The position numbers were made by a program, and so were the translations under genes. A stretch of DNA of 64,000 bases from Lutjanus erythropterus (lineage: Eukaryota > Chordata > Actinopteri > Lutjaniformes > Lutjanidae), in the NCBI GenBank assembly GCA_020091685.1, contig CM034603.1, positions 29,745,696 through 29,809,695 of the forward strand, read 5' to 3'. Shown here in pieces: positions 49,317-61,283 of this stretch (within the stretch, counting starts at the first letter, position 1; every line of letters starts with the position of its first letter). Below the pieces are notes generated by a model, which saw nothing but the letters and a program-made list of their open reading frames with translations, searched no databases and was not told the origin of the DNA.

Positions 49317-50521
49317 TTGACGTGGGAATACACCAACTGGGACTGAGTCTGGGACACAGGGGTTGGGGAGAGGCTTGAAAGGGGAGGAAGGAGAAGCTGG
49401 GGGTTAGTTACTTTGCCAAAACTAAATAAGTATAAAGAAACAATGACAACAAAAAAAAATCATCTTGGATGGACTTCCTTTTGGTTTTGGAATAGAACAA
49501 AATGGAATTACGAGTATTCATAAATGTTTCGGTTCTGCTCTTTTCCTTTATTTCTTGCTATATTATGACACCATTAGAGCTGGTCTTTTCACATCTTCTA
49601 ATGTTTTGTTTCTGGTGTTTGGGTTCTCTGAGATTATATCTGTACCTAAGACATGTGTAAGACTTTATTGTTAACAGTATGTTGGTGTTGACACCACGGG
49701 GAGAGGGAGAATGGGGCTTTGCAGTGGCGCTCAGACACATATATTTGATATTCCACTCCTTTAAAAGTGCACTTGTGTTCCGTAGAATTATTTATTTATT
49801 AATAACTCATGACCCCAGAGAGGTTAAGCCACTCTCCGATATTTATAGAAGTAGTACACAAACCACAAACTTAAATGAGATAAAATATTGATGACTTTTA
49901 AAGGAGGATAATCTGGACAGCAAGGCCTCTTAATGCATTAAGCCTCATAGTGTCGTTAGACGCAGAGAGGATGAGAGCACTCCACGTCAGCACTTTTTGC
50001 CATTTCATCATGTAAGCTGTAATAATAACCATGATCACATTTGCACCGACATGATCGTCTAATGTGGGAGTAACGTGACCCGTCCGCCACTCCATCCATC
50101 CACTCATCCCTACACCCCCCACACCCCACCCCCCCGCCGCCCCCTCCTCCCCTCCTGCTGAGGCATATCTCCCTCTCCCTCCAGACCCCGCTGGTTGTGT
50201 AGGATCAACTCGAGGGTCTGGTGTAAGCAAAACACATGCTAGGCTCGGCCAGGTCTCAGATGACAGCGATTTCCCACTATAGAGCACTGTATGTGGAACG
50301 GGGGGTGTCAGTTTAAAAGATCGCCCTCACAGCAAAGGACTGACACTCCACGACTTTGGAAACGTGTAGCAGAACAGAAACGTACACAGAAGCAGAAACA
50401 CTGCTGTCATGTAGCGCTTTTTTCAGTATTCTTTTTATGTGCACAGCAGAACAAAAATATTATGCATCATTTTGTGTGCTCCCTGCAAAGGCCCAGAGCT
50501 CCTGTGATTAGCATTATAATT

Positions 50522-51298
50522 GGCTTAACCTGAGTTCCGCCCCTTTTTGCTCTGTGCTCCAATAACAGCTGAGCAAGCTTTCTGCCTCAGAATTTCCATC
50601 AACTTCCTCCTTTCCTGTTTCTTGTACTTGTGCTATATGCATCTATGTTGAAGATGGTTAGTTGTAATATGTAACATTTCTGCATTGAAATGTCTAAAAA
50701 CACTTGACTTATGGCTAGTTGCTAGTCGCTATAACTACTGGTAAAACACAGGATACTACGTCAAAGAGTGATGGAAGGAAGTAGATTTTCAGCCACGGTG
50801 GTTGCTTAACAATTAAGAAAGAACTCCCATGATCCCAAGTATGCCACTTCATGGCGTCATCAAACTACATCTTTTGTCATTGTTTCAATGTGAGAGAGAC
50901 TGGCGGACATTTAAAAGTGACACTGTATATACACATTAGCGAATGTTAGCAAAATGCTAGCTAACTAGCTAGCTAATGTACAGCAATCATTAGCTAGCTA
51001 TTTACATCTGACAGCTAAAGTTAGCAAAATGCTTGCTAATCTACATCAATCTATTTAGCTAACTTTGCTAACATAAGCTAACTTAAAAAGTGATTATAGG
51101 CTATATATGTCGCTTACAAAGATTTCTTGGCAACGTTAACCATCTTCAAAATTTATTTTCAACATAGACAAGCCTAGCACAGACCACATCCAAGTACAGG
51201 AAACAGGAGAGGTGACATTTGACCGAGGTTCTGCCAAGTACCAAGCTCAACTGTCAGAGGAGCATAGAGCAAAAAGGGGCGGGGCTTTGGATAGGTCA
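50522..51298. mobile_element. GC-rich-TIR non-autonomous element, copy 1 (about 780 bp)
   Basis: The left end has CCGCCCCTTTTTGCTCTGTG and the right end has the inverse, ATAGAGCAAAAAGGGGCGGG. The interior is full of GCTAGCTAA / TTAGCTAGC words. The same family occurs at 52590-53073. It lies in the gpc1 3' UTR or just downstream. Confidence 0.8.
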
Positions 51299-52533
51299 GT
51301 TGCAACAAGCAATGTCACATGTTTTTGTCTAATTTAGCAGCAGTGATCCATATCACAGTAAAGGTCACACCATGCACGTCTTTGAATTGTACTACTATTT
51401 CTATGGCAGACACAACAGTGTACATATTTTTGATTGCTTCTTTGTTGTTTTCTAGAGGAAAAAAAGTAGCCAATTAGGTATCAAAATTTTATAACAGGCC
51501 AGATCGTTGTATGCTTTAACTCTTATTTCATTCATCATCTGTTCTGTCGTAGTGTATCCATATCTGCCTTCCATTTTTCTGCAACTTTTCTATATCAGTG
51601 CCTCTTTCTCTTCCCACCCCCTACTCCCTCTACCCTTCTTCTCCCCTGCTCATCAGTTATAATGACCTTTAAAGCGTTCCTCATGCTTCTACATGATGGC
51701 AAGGCAATATGACAATGACACAGTGCTTCATTACGTGTCAACCTTACTGGGAATGTTGTGGGAACACGGTGTAAGGCTTTTTTTCCTGATGAGAAGCTTC
51801 CTGGGGAGGAAATCACATTTTTAATTCAAAGAAATGTCAAAGCTCTCATTTAAGAACGCTGCGTGCAGGATGATGGGACGATGCTTGCATGGGTGTAAAT
51901 GTATGCGTGTGAATGTGTGTACTCGTCTTTGATTGATAGAGCAAATGAGGAATGGACGATAGAGCCTTTATAAATCTTGTTTGGATGGCACAGAAATGAA
52001 ATGTATTGAAATGGAATAACGTTGTATGACGGAGTGCTATTCAACTGACAGAAATGGGAGATTAATATAGCTCATTTTTCAAAAATTGAATTTTCAACCA
52101 ACTACTGTAATAACTTCCAATCTGTATTGATGTGTCTTCACTTGACAGTATTGCATATGACAGAAAAGGACAGAAATGGGCATGCTTTTTAAAGTACATC
52201 ATTGCTTCAGTTGCACACTTGGACAATCCACTATGATTCATTTTATGACAGTTGATGATACTGCAGTTCCAATTAAGTAATGGAGGCCCTGTCAAAGTAC
52301 GAGAAGCAAATTAATTATTGCTCTCAAAATGTGTAAGGTTGTTGTCATATGTGTCTTCCTTTTTTTTTTCTGACATGCTTTATTAATGAATGCTATGTTT
52401 ACTGTGCATATGTGTGTATGTCTGTGTGCGTGTGTCTGTCTTCCTGTTAGTCCCTGGTTAAGAAATCTGCCTGTGACTGCCTTTGACACTTTGTCTAGGG
52501 TTGGGGTCAATTTTGAGATTTAAAAAAGAGAGA

Positions 52534-52558
52534 TATAATAATAATAATAATAATAATA
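52534..52558. repeat. (ATA)n microsatellite
   Basis: About eight triplets. Confidence 0.9.
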
Positions 52559-52589
52559 GATGTTCCAGTGGGGAAAAAAAACATACACA

Positions 52590-53073
52590 TTGAACCATGA
52601 ACAATTTACCCCTCCCAAGTCCCACCCCTTTTATTTTTGCACTGTGCTCCACTGTCAGTTGCGCAAACTGGGTACCTTGGTCAACTTTCTCCTTTTCTGT
52701 TTACTGCATTTAGATATACGACGAGCTAGCCTCGTCTATGTTGAAAAGAAAATCAAATTTTAAAGATGGTTAAAAAATGTTGCTGTTGAATGTTGAAAAA
52801 GTGACATATATTCACATCTTAAGTTAGCTAATGTCAGCAAAATAACTGTCTTGCTAATGTACATCAATCATTAGCAAGCTAGTTAGCTAGAGAATTGCTA
52901 ACATTGGCCTGTTAGTTAGTCACTAGTTGGCTAGAATTTCGCTGAGGTTAGCTAACTTGAGATGCGACCCTGTGTGTTGCTTTTACAGGAAAGGGAGGGC
53001 CGAGGGATCATGTTTGCTCAACCGTCATTGGAGCATTGGAGGAAAAAGGGGCGGGGCTTAGATTGGTTCAATT
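52590..53073. mobile_element. GC-rich-TIR non-autonomous element, copy 2 (shorter)
   Basis: The left end has CCCACCCCTTTTATTTTTGC (decayed) and the right end has AAAAAGGGGCGGGGCTTAGA. ATTGAACCA on the left mirrors TGGTTCAAT on the right. The interior shares TCTATGTTGAA and the GCTAGC/TTAGCTA word pattern with copy 1. Confidence 0.75.
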
Positions 53074-53392
53074 AGCAAGAGTACCACATGGGTCTTCTCT
53101 TTGTGGCCCTCTTGAGAAATCTGAATATGAATGTGAAAGTGCACATTAAGCCTGGTACAGAATGAGAAATGACTCCAACTGTGATGGTGACATTCCAATT
53201 CAAAGACGACTTGTAACTCACAACTTCAGTTTCAATGACTGCCTCACAATGTCATCGGCTGAAATTTGCACAACCCCCCCCACCCCCACCCCACCCCATC
53301 TCCTCTCCTCCTTCACCTTTTGATCTCATTAATTTGTTGCTCAAAGTCCCCCTCCCTTTTATAAAAAAAAAAATCTGCACTTTTATGAGGCC

Positions 53393-53398
53393 AATAAA
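53393..53398 (+). promoter_or_regulatory. Candidate polyadenylation signal AATAAA
   Basis: This is the first canonical hexamer I noticed on the + strand after the gpc1 stop. It is a weak call, since the hexamer is common in AT-rich DNA. Confidence 0.25.
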
Positions 53399-54491
53399 TG
53401 GCATTGTCTGCACAAAGACATCACAAGATGGTCGATCAATACGCGAGTCAACACCTTCCAGAAACGACTATTGATTGGGGATGTGTGTATGCAGATAGAT
53501 ATGGCCCAGCAAGACGTCTCCTGTTCAACTGTGGTGAAACAGTGTAAACACAAAGCCCCTGCGTGTGAGAGGAGGCAGGAGAAAGGTTTGTCCGGAGGTT
53601 GTGCGCCTCAGTCCTGCCCTCACTCATTAAAGGTGGCAAAAATGCAAAGCTGATTATCAGACCATTTAAAGACAGCTTTATTCTACACTGAGTTGAATAT
53701 GAGAGGAATTTCTTAAAGGTGCCAATTTATGAGGAAAAAAAGTACTTTTGATTTTCTTGTTTTTATTTACTTTGGTTTTGTTGTTATCAGAAATCTATGG
53801 AGAGTTTGTGCTTATGGTGAAGATAGATGCCAGAAAGAGGTTGAAAAATACAAATGTCTCATTTGCTGTTGTACCTGAAATCTTGTGTCAATTATATACA
53901 TTGTAAGATTTTCAACATGCCTGTGTCCTGTGTCTTTAATGGTGGGTGTTGTTATGTTGCGTTGCTAAAATATAAATTCAGCACTTTTGTTATTGCTCCC
54001 ATTTTTCATGAATTGAAGTAAAAAACTGAAGACTTGTTCTGTACAAACAAATGTTTATGTATCTCAAATTGTGCTCACAAACTTGTTGAACTTTGTGTTA
54101 ATGAGCACTTGTCCTTTTGCCAGAATTAGCCATCTACCTGACAGGTGTGGCGTATAGTCTGCTGATTAAACGGCATGATTGTTGCACAGGTTTGCCTTGG
54201 ACTGGTCACAATAAGAGGCAGAGGCAGAAGAGGGTGGGTCATGAATTTGCACATCTGGGAAACAAATTTAGTATCTGTAGCCTCATGTGAAATAGACCGT
54301 TTGGTGCCGAATGAATGCATTTTTTTTAGATAAATTGCACATTTCAGAGTTGCCTTTTATCGTGACCAGTTGAAGGAACACCTGTGCAATAATAATGTTG
54401 TTTAATCAGCATCTGTATGTGCCACAGATGGATTATCTTGGCAAAAGAAGTGCTCACTAACACAACAAATTTGTGAAAAACATTTGAAAGA

Positions 54492-54497
54492 AATAAA
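54492..54497 (+). promoter_or_regulatory. Candidate polyadenylation signal AATAAA
   Basis: This second AATAAA is followed by a T/G-rich stretch (CTTTTGTTTGCAC) that could serve as a downstream element. Unconfirmed. Confidence 0.25.
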
Positions 54498-55036
54498 CCT
54501 TTTGTTTGCACAGAAGTCGTCTAAAAGTTTTACTTAACCTCTGGAAAATGGAAGCTGAAGCAAAGGTGTTGCATTTATATTTTTGTTGAGTGCATTTTGT
54601 TTTATACTAACATTTGGTAGATCTTAAAAAAAAATCCTATTCACGAACCACTTACGTGACAGAAAACAACATGCAGATCCATTGTATCCAGATTCCTAGG
54701 AAAAGGAAGCGTCTGCTCTTCTTCAAATTCTCCGTCCCATCTGCACAAGTTGTTTCCCAGAGCGCATCAGGGCACACTGCCACCTAAAAAGGGCGAGCTC
54801 GCTCCAGTGATGATGTCAGAGGTGACAGCTGCTGTCTGGTGTTGCCACACAGCAGAAACTGCCACATGGTCAGAGCACACTAAGTGCTTTGTCTTGTTCT
54901 GCGTGTGTAAACAATGGGATGATCGTCTCCCTCAGGATGGTTTTAACAAGGTGTACTTGACCGTGATCCTATGGGAGATGATGCCAAGCTTCACATACAG
55001 CTCTGCTGCACACAGAATGCTGCAAATATGTGAATA

Positions 55037-55532
55037 CACTCTTAAAAGTAAGAGTTCCAGAGGGGTTCTTCCTGAAGGGCTTCTGAAGAACTTTTTGGAA
55101 GAAAGAGTTCTTCAAGGATTGTTGAAATCCTCTTGTCAAGCGTTCTTTTTATCATAATATAAAAGGGTTCTTGATAGATAAAACCCTTGGAATATAAAAA
55201 CTTTCACAGTAGTAACTTCTTGCATGTGTTCTAGATAAAGCCCTTTGGATATAAAAAGGTTCGCAGTGTAATCCTCTGGATGGGTTCTAGTTAAAACCCT
55301 TGGAATGTCTGGGAGGAACTATTAACTATAGAAGGTTTCTACATAAGGGGTTCTGGGTGAAGCTTTTCACAACTGGTTCTAGGTAGAACCCTTTATGTTG
55401 GGTTTTAGGTAGAACTCTATGAAATGGTTATAAGGGAAACCTTTCTAAAAGATTCTTCCAGGACAAAAAACAGTTGGGGACAAGTCCAAGAACCCATTCT
55501 GGTTCTAGAAAGCATCTTTATTTCTAAGAGTG
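55037..55532 (+). mobile_element. GGTTCT/AGAACC-rich element, copy 2
   Basis: It starts CACTCTTAAAAGTAAGAGTTC and ends ATCTTTATTTCTAAGAGTG, clear terminal inverted repeats of about 19 bp. The interior shares AACCCTTGGAATATAAAA and CTTCAAGGATTGTTGAAATC with copy 1. No target duplication is obvious. Confidence 0.85.
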
Positions 55533-56136
55533 CAGAAGCTAAGGAGTTTGTGGTTCTAGTGCAGAGCTGCAATGTTTCCATGTCTGTCATGAGGTTACAA
55601 ATTACAGGAGTGAAAAATACCAGCAGAAAAGGCAACATACAGTTGGGTCAGGGCGGCAATATTTAACCGAGATTATGAATATTTAAAGTATGTCGCAGTA
55701 AATCTCAAGTGCCAGCCTCTCTGTCCTTGTAGGTTGACCTCGTCTGTTGGATTTCATAACACGGGGATTCAAATATAAACTCAAACTGTGTCCAAATAAA
55801 TTTAACAACCCCAGCTCTCAAATTGTTTTTTAAATCAATCTCATAGCTACTTAATATATTTTAGTCAGCAATTGGATGCATTTGTCTCCCTACAGCGAGA
55901 CAATTGTATTATCTAATTTCACTGAACCTATTAGCCGCATCTTTCTGCAGTCTTCTTCCCTCAGCATGTGCTTCTGTGCACACATGAGAGCAGACACATT
56001 CACATTCTCAGCTATCGATCGTGTCTGAAGCTTTTCACCTTTTCTCTCACTCAGTGCACACACAAACTGCACAAAATGCACACCAGTTATTCTCAGCCTT
56101 TTGGCTTCCAGTTGCCCTTTTTGCTCGCAGCACTTT

Positions 56137-57373
56137 TATGAGCGGCTTCTTTGCAGCCCTATGGTCTCTATACCGGAAATATCAGCTCGATGGGGCAAAA
56201 CACTTGTCAGGAAAATCTCCTCTGCTCAATATACTATACAGTCTTAGACATAAAACTGTGAACTAGGACCGCAAAGGGTTCCTCCCTGCTCATCCCCTTA
56301 GGAGAACCATTTTCCTGGTAGAACCTTCCACTTGGAACTGGAGTTCTACCCAGAATCCAACAGAAGGGGTTATACTTCGAACTGTCTGTTAGAGCCCACT
56401 ATAAGAGGTTCTACAGAGATACCTTCAATGGTGTAACACTCAGAACCCTCTCTGGTGGTTGTATCTAGAACCTCCTCACCTTCTAAGGGTGCCAAAAAGT
56501 ACTCACCCAAGGTGTTCTACCAAGAATCTTTGTATATTCCAAGGATTTTATCTACAACACGCTGAGGGGAAATCTGTTTATATTCCAAGATTTTTATTTG
56601 GAACCCAAAAGTGGGGTTCTACTGAGACCCTTTTTATATTCTGAGTTTTATGTAGAGCCCACCAATGGTGTTGTAACCCCTTTTATTGTGGCACAAAGAA
56701 CCCTTGACAAAGGTTCCCTTCTTCAAGGATTTCAACAATACTTGAAGAACTCTTTCTTCCAAAGAGGGTTCTTTGGATGAAAGTGGTTCTTAATGGAACC
56801 CTTACTCTTACAACGAACCCTTGACAAAACCCTCCTTCAGAAGAAGGGTTCTTCAGCAGCAAATGGCTCTAGTTAGAACATTTATGAGCAACTTCTTTGC
56901 AACGTTAGATGTTCTTCATCTTTGAAATATCAGCTTGAGAGGGCAAAACACTTAGAGCCATAACTATAACCATAAAGGATTCTTCAGTTGTCCCCAAAGA
57001 AGAGCACATTTTGGTTCCTGGTAGAACCTTGTATAAAGGCTCCACTTGGAACCTTTTTCAGAAAGTTCTACCTAGAACCCAACATAAAGGGTTATATGTA
57101 GAACCATCTGTGAAAGGTTTCACCCGGAACCCAATATAGGAGGTTCTACAGGGAAACCTTCGGTGTTGTAAAAGTTCCACTCAGACCCCTCTCTGGGAGT
57201 TTCTATCCAGAACCTTTCCACCTTCTAAGGGTGCTACCAAGAACTCACAAGCCAAACATCTTTCCATATTCCTGGGATTTTATCTAGAACACACTCAGGG
57301 GGGTTCTACCTTTTTATATGCCAAGGATTTCATGTAGAACACACCCTTTTTGGAACTCCTATTTCAAAGAGTG
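56137..57373 (-). mobile_element. GGTTCT/AGAACC-rich elements, copies 3 and 4, tandemly duplicated with flank
   Basis: Two minus-orientation copies lie at about 56235-56815 and 56960-57373; the second ends TTTCAAAGAGTGTTACC. Before each copy is the same short flank (GCTTCTTTGCAGCC... at 56142 and ACTTCTTTGCAACG... at 56889, both followed by AAATATCAGCT.GA and GGGCAAAACACTT). The element was therefore duplicated together with neighbouring DNA as a unit of about 745 bp. Confidence 0.75.
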
Positions 57374-60300
57374 TTACCCTGAACTGCCTGTGCCTTCAGG
57401 CTCCATCACTGCTAAGGTGCCATCAGGATTGTGCACTTAATATCTCATGAAACCCATTAAAACATATCAGAAGTGGAATGAACAGAAGGTAATGACGTAC
57501 AGAATAAATTTTTGAACATATTCCCAGTTCAGCATGAGAGAAACTCATTGCATAGCTGAATTAGTTAAAAGAAATCCAATCGTAGGGGAAGTGCAGAAAA
57601 TCATCTTTCTGTCTTATTCTCCTCAGCAGCAGATGCCATGGCGAACAAATCTTTTTAATGCTGATGTGAAAAAATAAACATTAGTATTTGGGGCAGTTAT
57701 CCTATTGTATAAGCTGTTTTATCCCTTCTGTTTGAATTTGGATTAGACAAAGGGTGCATACAGGTTTTCACATCAAAATGCCAAAAATTCAAAGAGAGAG
57801 ATCTTTGTCATTTTTAACATCAGTGTCAAGTCAGGAAGTTCAGCCAAAAACACTCAGAGGCAGTCTGTTCTACAGCTAAATCTCCCTAGATGGCTGCAAA
57901 TGTGCGCTGTGCTCTTTTGCCTTTTGGCTTATTAGACATTTTCTCTCACCTTCTTTTTCTGTCTCCCTTTGATCTGCTTTGTAATTGAACTGAAGCCTCC
58001 CACTCTCCCCCTCTGTTTCACTCTCTCTAGTATCGAGCTGTCTCTGAGTTGTTATATAATTTTACATCAATACTTATATTTGAGATCAAGGGCTTCACAT
58101 CATTGCCTCTGTCAGATGACTGAATATGAGATGGGTCAGACTACAAAAAGCTGCCACAGACGCAGTTCTAGCTCAGGTTGGCACAGTATGAATGCACATA
58201 CTGCCACCCAGTGGGGGAAGGCTTTCATTACATTTTTAAAGAAAAATGAGATTGCTCAAAATGCAAGTTGGGATGAGAGTGATGGTTAGAATTCAAACTC
58301 AACTATAACTACTGTTATTTTTGTGCAATTCTGCCAGCATCATAACATTAGTCAACTATTCAGGTGTATTAAATTATGTATGAATGTTGCAGGACCTTGG
58401 CATAAACTTAACCTCACAACATGGTAGAAGTGGACTTGTCAGAAATGATCTACCTCTCTCTGAGTCAGAGAAGAGACACAGTTATTGCTTGCAACTGTTG
58501 TGCATGTTGTATCAGTCTATCTACAGCCCTAATGAGGCTTTGACAGTGTGGTAATAACTAATAATAATGTATGTGCTTTTATGCTTATTTGCAGAAGTTG
58601 AAAAAGTGCTGGAGGTCTGCACTCATCTGCCCTGTATGATGCAGGAAAAATAAAATGCGCTGTGCCTTATTGAATCAATACAGGATGCAATTTGTCCTCT
58701 ACTCTAATGCACAACACTGTGTTTTCACATATTTTGAATGACATGAAAAATAATGAAACCAAAACAGCTGCATGAGACACAGTGGAGAAATATTAAATCA
58801 GAATGACAGGCAAGGTGTCTGTCACTCAGGGACATTGTTGCCCTGGTTACGGAGACTCAGACGCACACTTTTTGTTTGCTTGCTTTAACGCAGACAAATA
58901 CCTTCGGCTTAAGTCCACCAGCGAAAGGGGGGAAGCTGTGCGAGTACAGATCTAAATGGCAGACAGACCACGAGTAGATCAGCTCTGTCAGTGGGAGTGA
59001 GTATTTTCTGTCGTCCGTGGTGGACTGTCTGACCTGGAGCAAGTACAAGGGCAGAGGCTTAGAGTGGAGTTATTTTGACAGGACAAACCTTTTGCCCAGT
59101 ATCTATGATCTGATGTTTGAATTTTTAATGTAACTGAGGCCACTTTTACTCTTACTGACTCTTTATTTCCTTCACATTCATATTCAGAGCAAAAGAGGAC
59201 TGGAGGATTAATGCAAAAAAAAAAAAAAAAAAGCACAAATTGGTGGATAAAAATTCACCAGAATGCAGGAAATAAATTGTCTGACACTCAAAATCTCATG
59301 GGTAAGGAGCCCAAGATGCCCTGCTTGATTTGTGTCCCTGTGCCTGGTGTCACTGGCAAATTGTACCTTATTTTTCGACATTGCTTGTGGCAACCCTAAC
59401 TAAAGCAGAAACACTGTCACATTAATTTAACATTACTCAGATACAAGTAAAAGTATTGTTCTCAGAGACTACTCAGAGTAGTTACTTTTTAATGGTTGCT
59501 GTTTAGTGCATTATCAATACCAGACATTAATAGGCCTTTTCAATAGAGAGGAGTTTCCATTTCTCTAACTCTTCAGTCTAAATTACTCCAAACTCCAGGG
59601 GCCGTATTCACAAAGCTTCCTCGTACAAAGAGTCGCCTCGAGTGATGAAATTCTAAGACAACTCTTACAATTATGATATTTTCTAAGAATGTCCCCTTAT
59701 TGTTCAGACTGGATCCACGGTAAAGATTAAAGTTATTCACAAAGCATCAGCCCATCAGAGAACTCCTAAGGCGAAAAACTGTCAGGGAGCAGCGAGCAAG
59801 ACTTTTAAGAGGCTTAAAGAGTTTTTGAAGCAGAGGAGGAAATGGCAGAAAGGCAAGAAGGTAGTAGAAATATTATTCAAACACTGACTGGCAGTGAGTT
59901 AATTAAACAACACAGATTAGAACATGCAGGGATAATGTTTGCGGTCACATAAACTTTATTTATACATCACTTTTCTTCATAAATTTACAAAATGCTTTAC
60001 GACAGGAAATAAAAGCAGACAAGACAGATAAATCGCCTACCTAATGTGATAATGCTATAACGCCAGAAATGAAAGTGATCACAACATTAAGATATTTTTT
60101 TTTTTATAAAATGTAGCAGCGATGATTTGAGTCTGTCAAAACCTTCATCAGCAGAATGATCACACAAACAATTAGAGCGTCTCATATTGTGATGTATTTT
60201 CTTTCCACTGGATGTCCACACCTCGCAGGCTCACAAAAGGGCGTTGATTGACTTCCCCTATTAATATCAAATGTTTTGGGTACTAAAATCACCATCACGG

Positions 60301-60843
60301 TAAATAAATGTAAGCAAATAAATATAACAACCAGCATATGACAAGGCTGCTGCACAACTTTTTATTGTTTTACTTTTTAACTATGGAATTTCATTTGATT
60401 CAGCAGAGATGTTCTTAAATACTGTTCATAATTACACCAGGAGCCATACCATAATACAGCCTAAATTTGAGTGATTTTTACTGTCTATCTTATGCCCATT
60501 ATCACTAAGCATGCTTTTGTTTCTATTTTTCTCTCGTTTTGGGGATCAACCAATCACACTCAGAATTGACCCTCCTAAGTTACTGTTGCAGCCATTCCAG
60601 TTTGGATAAGAGCTAAGCCAACCTGGCCAGAGTGAGACGTATCGTATTCGGCTCAGTTTGATTCTGCACCCGCCCACATCCTCCTCCTCAAACCCCCTCC
60701 ACGTAACAATGCAGTGGTAACTAACAAGTTTGGCTGGAGGTAAAATTACTGCAGCTAGTATTCACTAGCTTGTGTTAGAGCAGATAAAGTTTAATTCATT
60801 CACTGCATGTGTGCTCTTGTGTTTCATGTTTTTGGGATGCTAC

Positions 60844-60860
60844 ATCCATCCATCCATCCA
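60844..60860. repeat. (CATC)n microsatellite
   Basis: About four perfect units. Confidence 0.85.
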
Positions 60861-61256
60861 TTTGTACATTACTTTCATACTTGTGCACTACATCTCAGGG
60901 TGAAATACAAATTAAGGCTTCGCACACTGTGACGGCCCTCTGGCTCTGTCGCAGCATATGGTTGTGTGTGTCTTGCTCTCGGCTGCTGTGTGTGTTTGTG
61001 TTTGCTTCGGGTCCTGGTGGGTGGAGGTGGTATTCAGTACAAGCGGGTGCACCTGGTCGGTGCATCCAGAATGCACAAGATCAGCTGGCCCATTCCTGCT
61101 GGTATTCATTGCTGTCTCTCTCCCATACACCATATGTTTTGTTGTGTTTGGTTTAGTTATACTTATCCTCATTTTATGCCACACAGCACCATACAACGCT
61201 ACACCTGCACTCACAAAGAGGTAGTGGTAGGTATGGGGTCAGTACTAAGTGTTTTA

Positions 61257-61283
61257 TAATAAATAAATAAATAAAATAAAATA
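61257..61283. repeat. (AATA)n low-complexity tract
   Basis: AAATA-type repeat just before the second 0.5-kb duplicate. Confidence 0.85.

Larger units (their letters stand above)
49317..54500 (+). other. gpc1 3' UTR and immediate downstream DNA
   Basis: The sequence after the stop is AT-rich with a C-rich patch at about 50110-50160 and two related TIR elements (50522-51298 and 52590-53073). I noticed no AATAAA before 53393, so the UTR may be several kilobases long or use a variant signal. The true 3' end cannot be set from sequence alone. Confidence 0.5.

Noticed and set aside
54750-55157. 135-residue open frame downstream of gpc1
   Set aside because: There is no family resemblance, and its 3' third is the GGTTCT/AGAACC transposon copy at 55037.
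60958-61224. Hydrophobic 88-residue frame
   Set aside because: Composition is driven by TG-rich DNA inside a transposon span, overlapping open frames occur in other phases, and no family match was seen.
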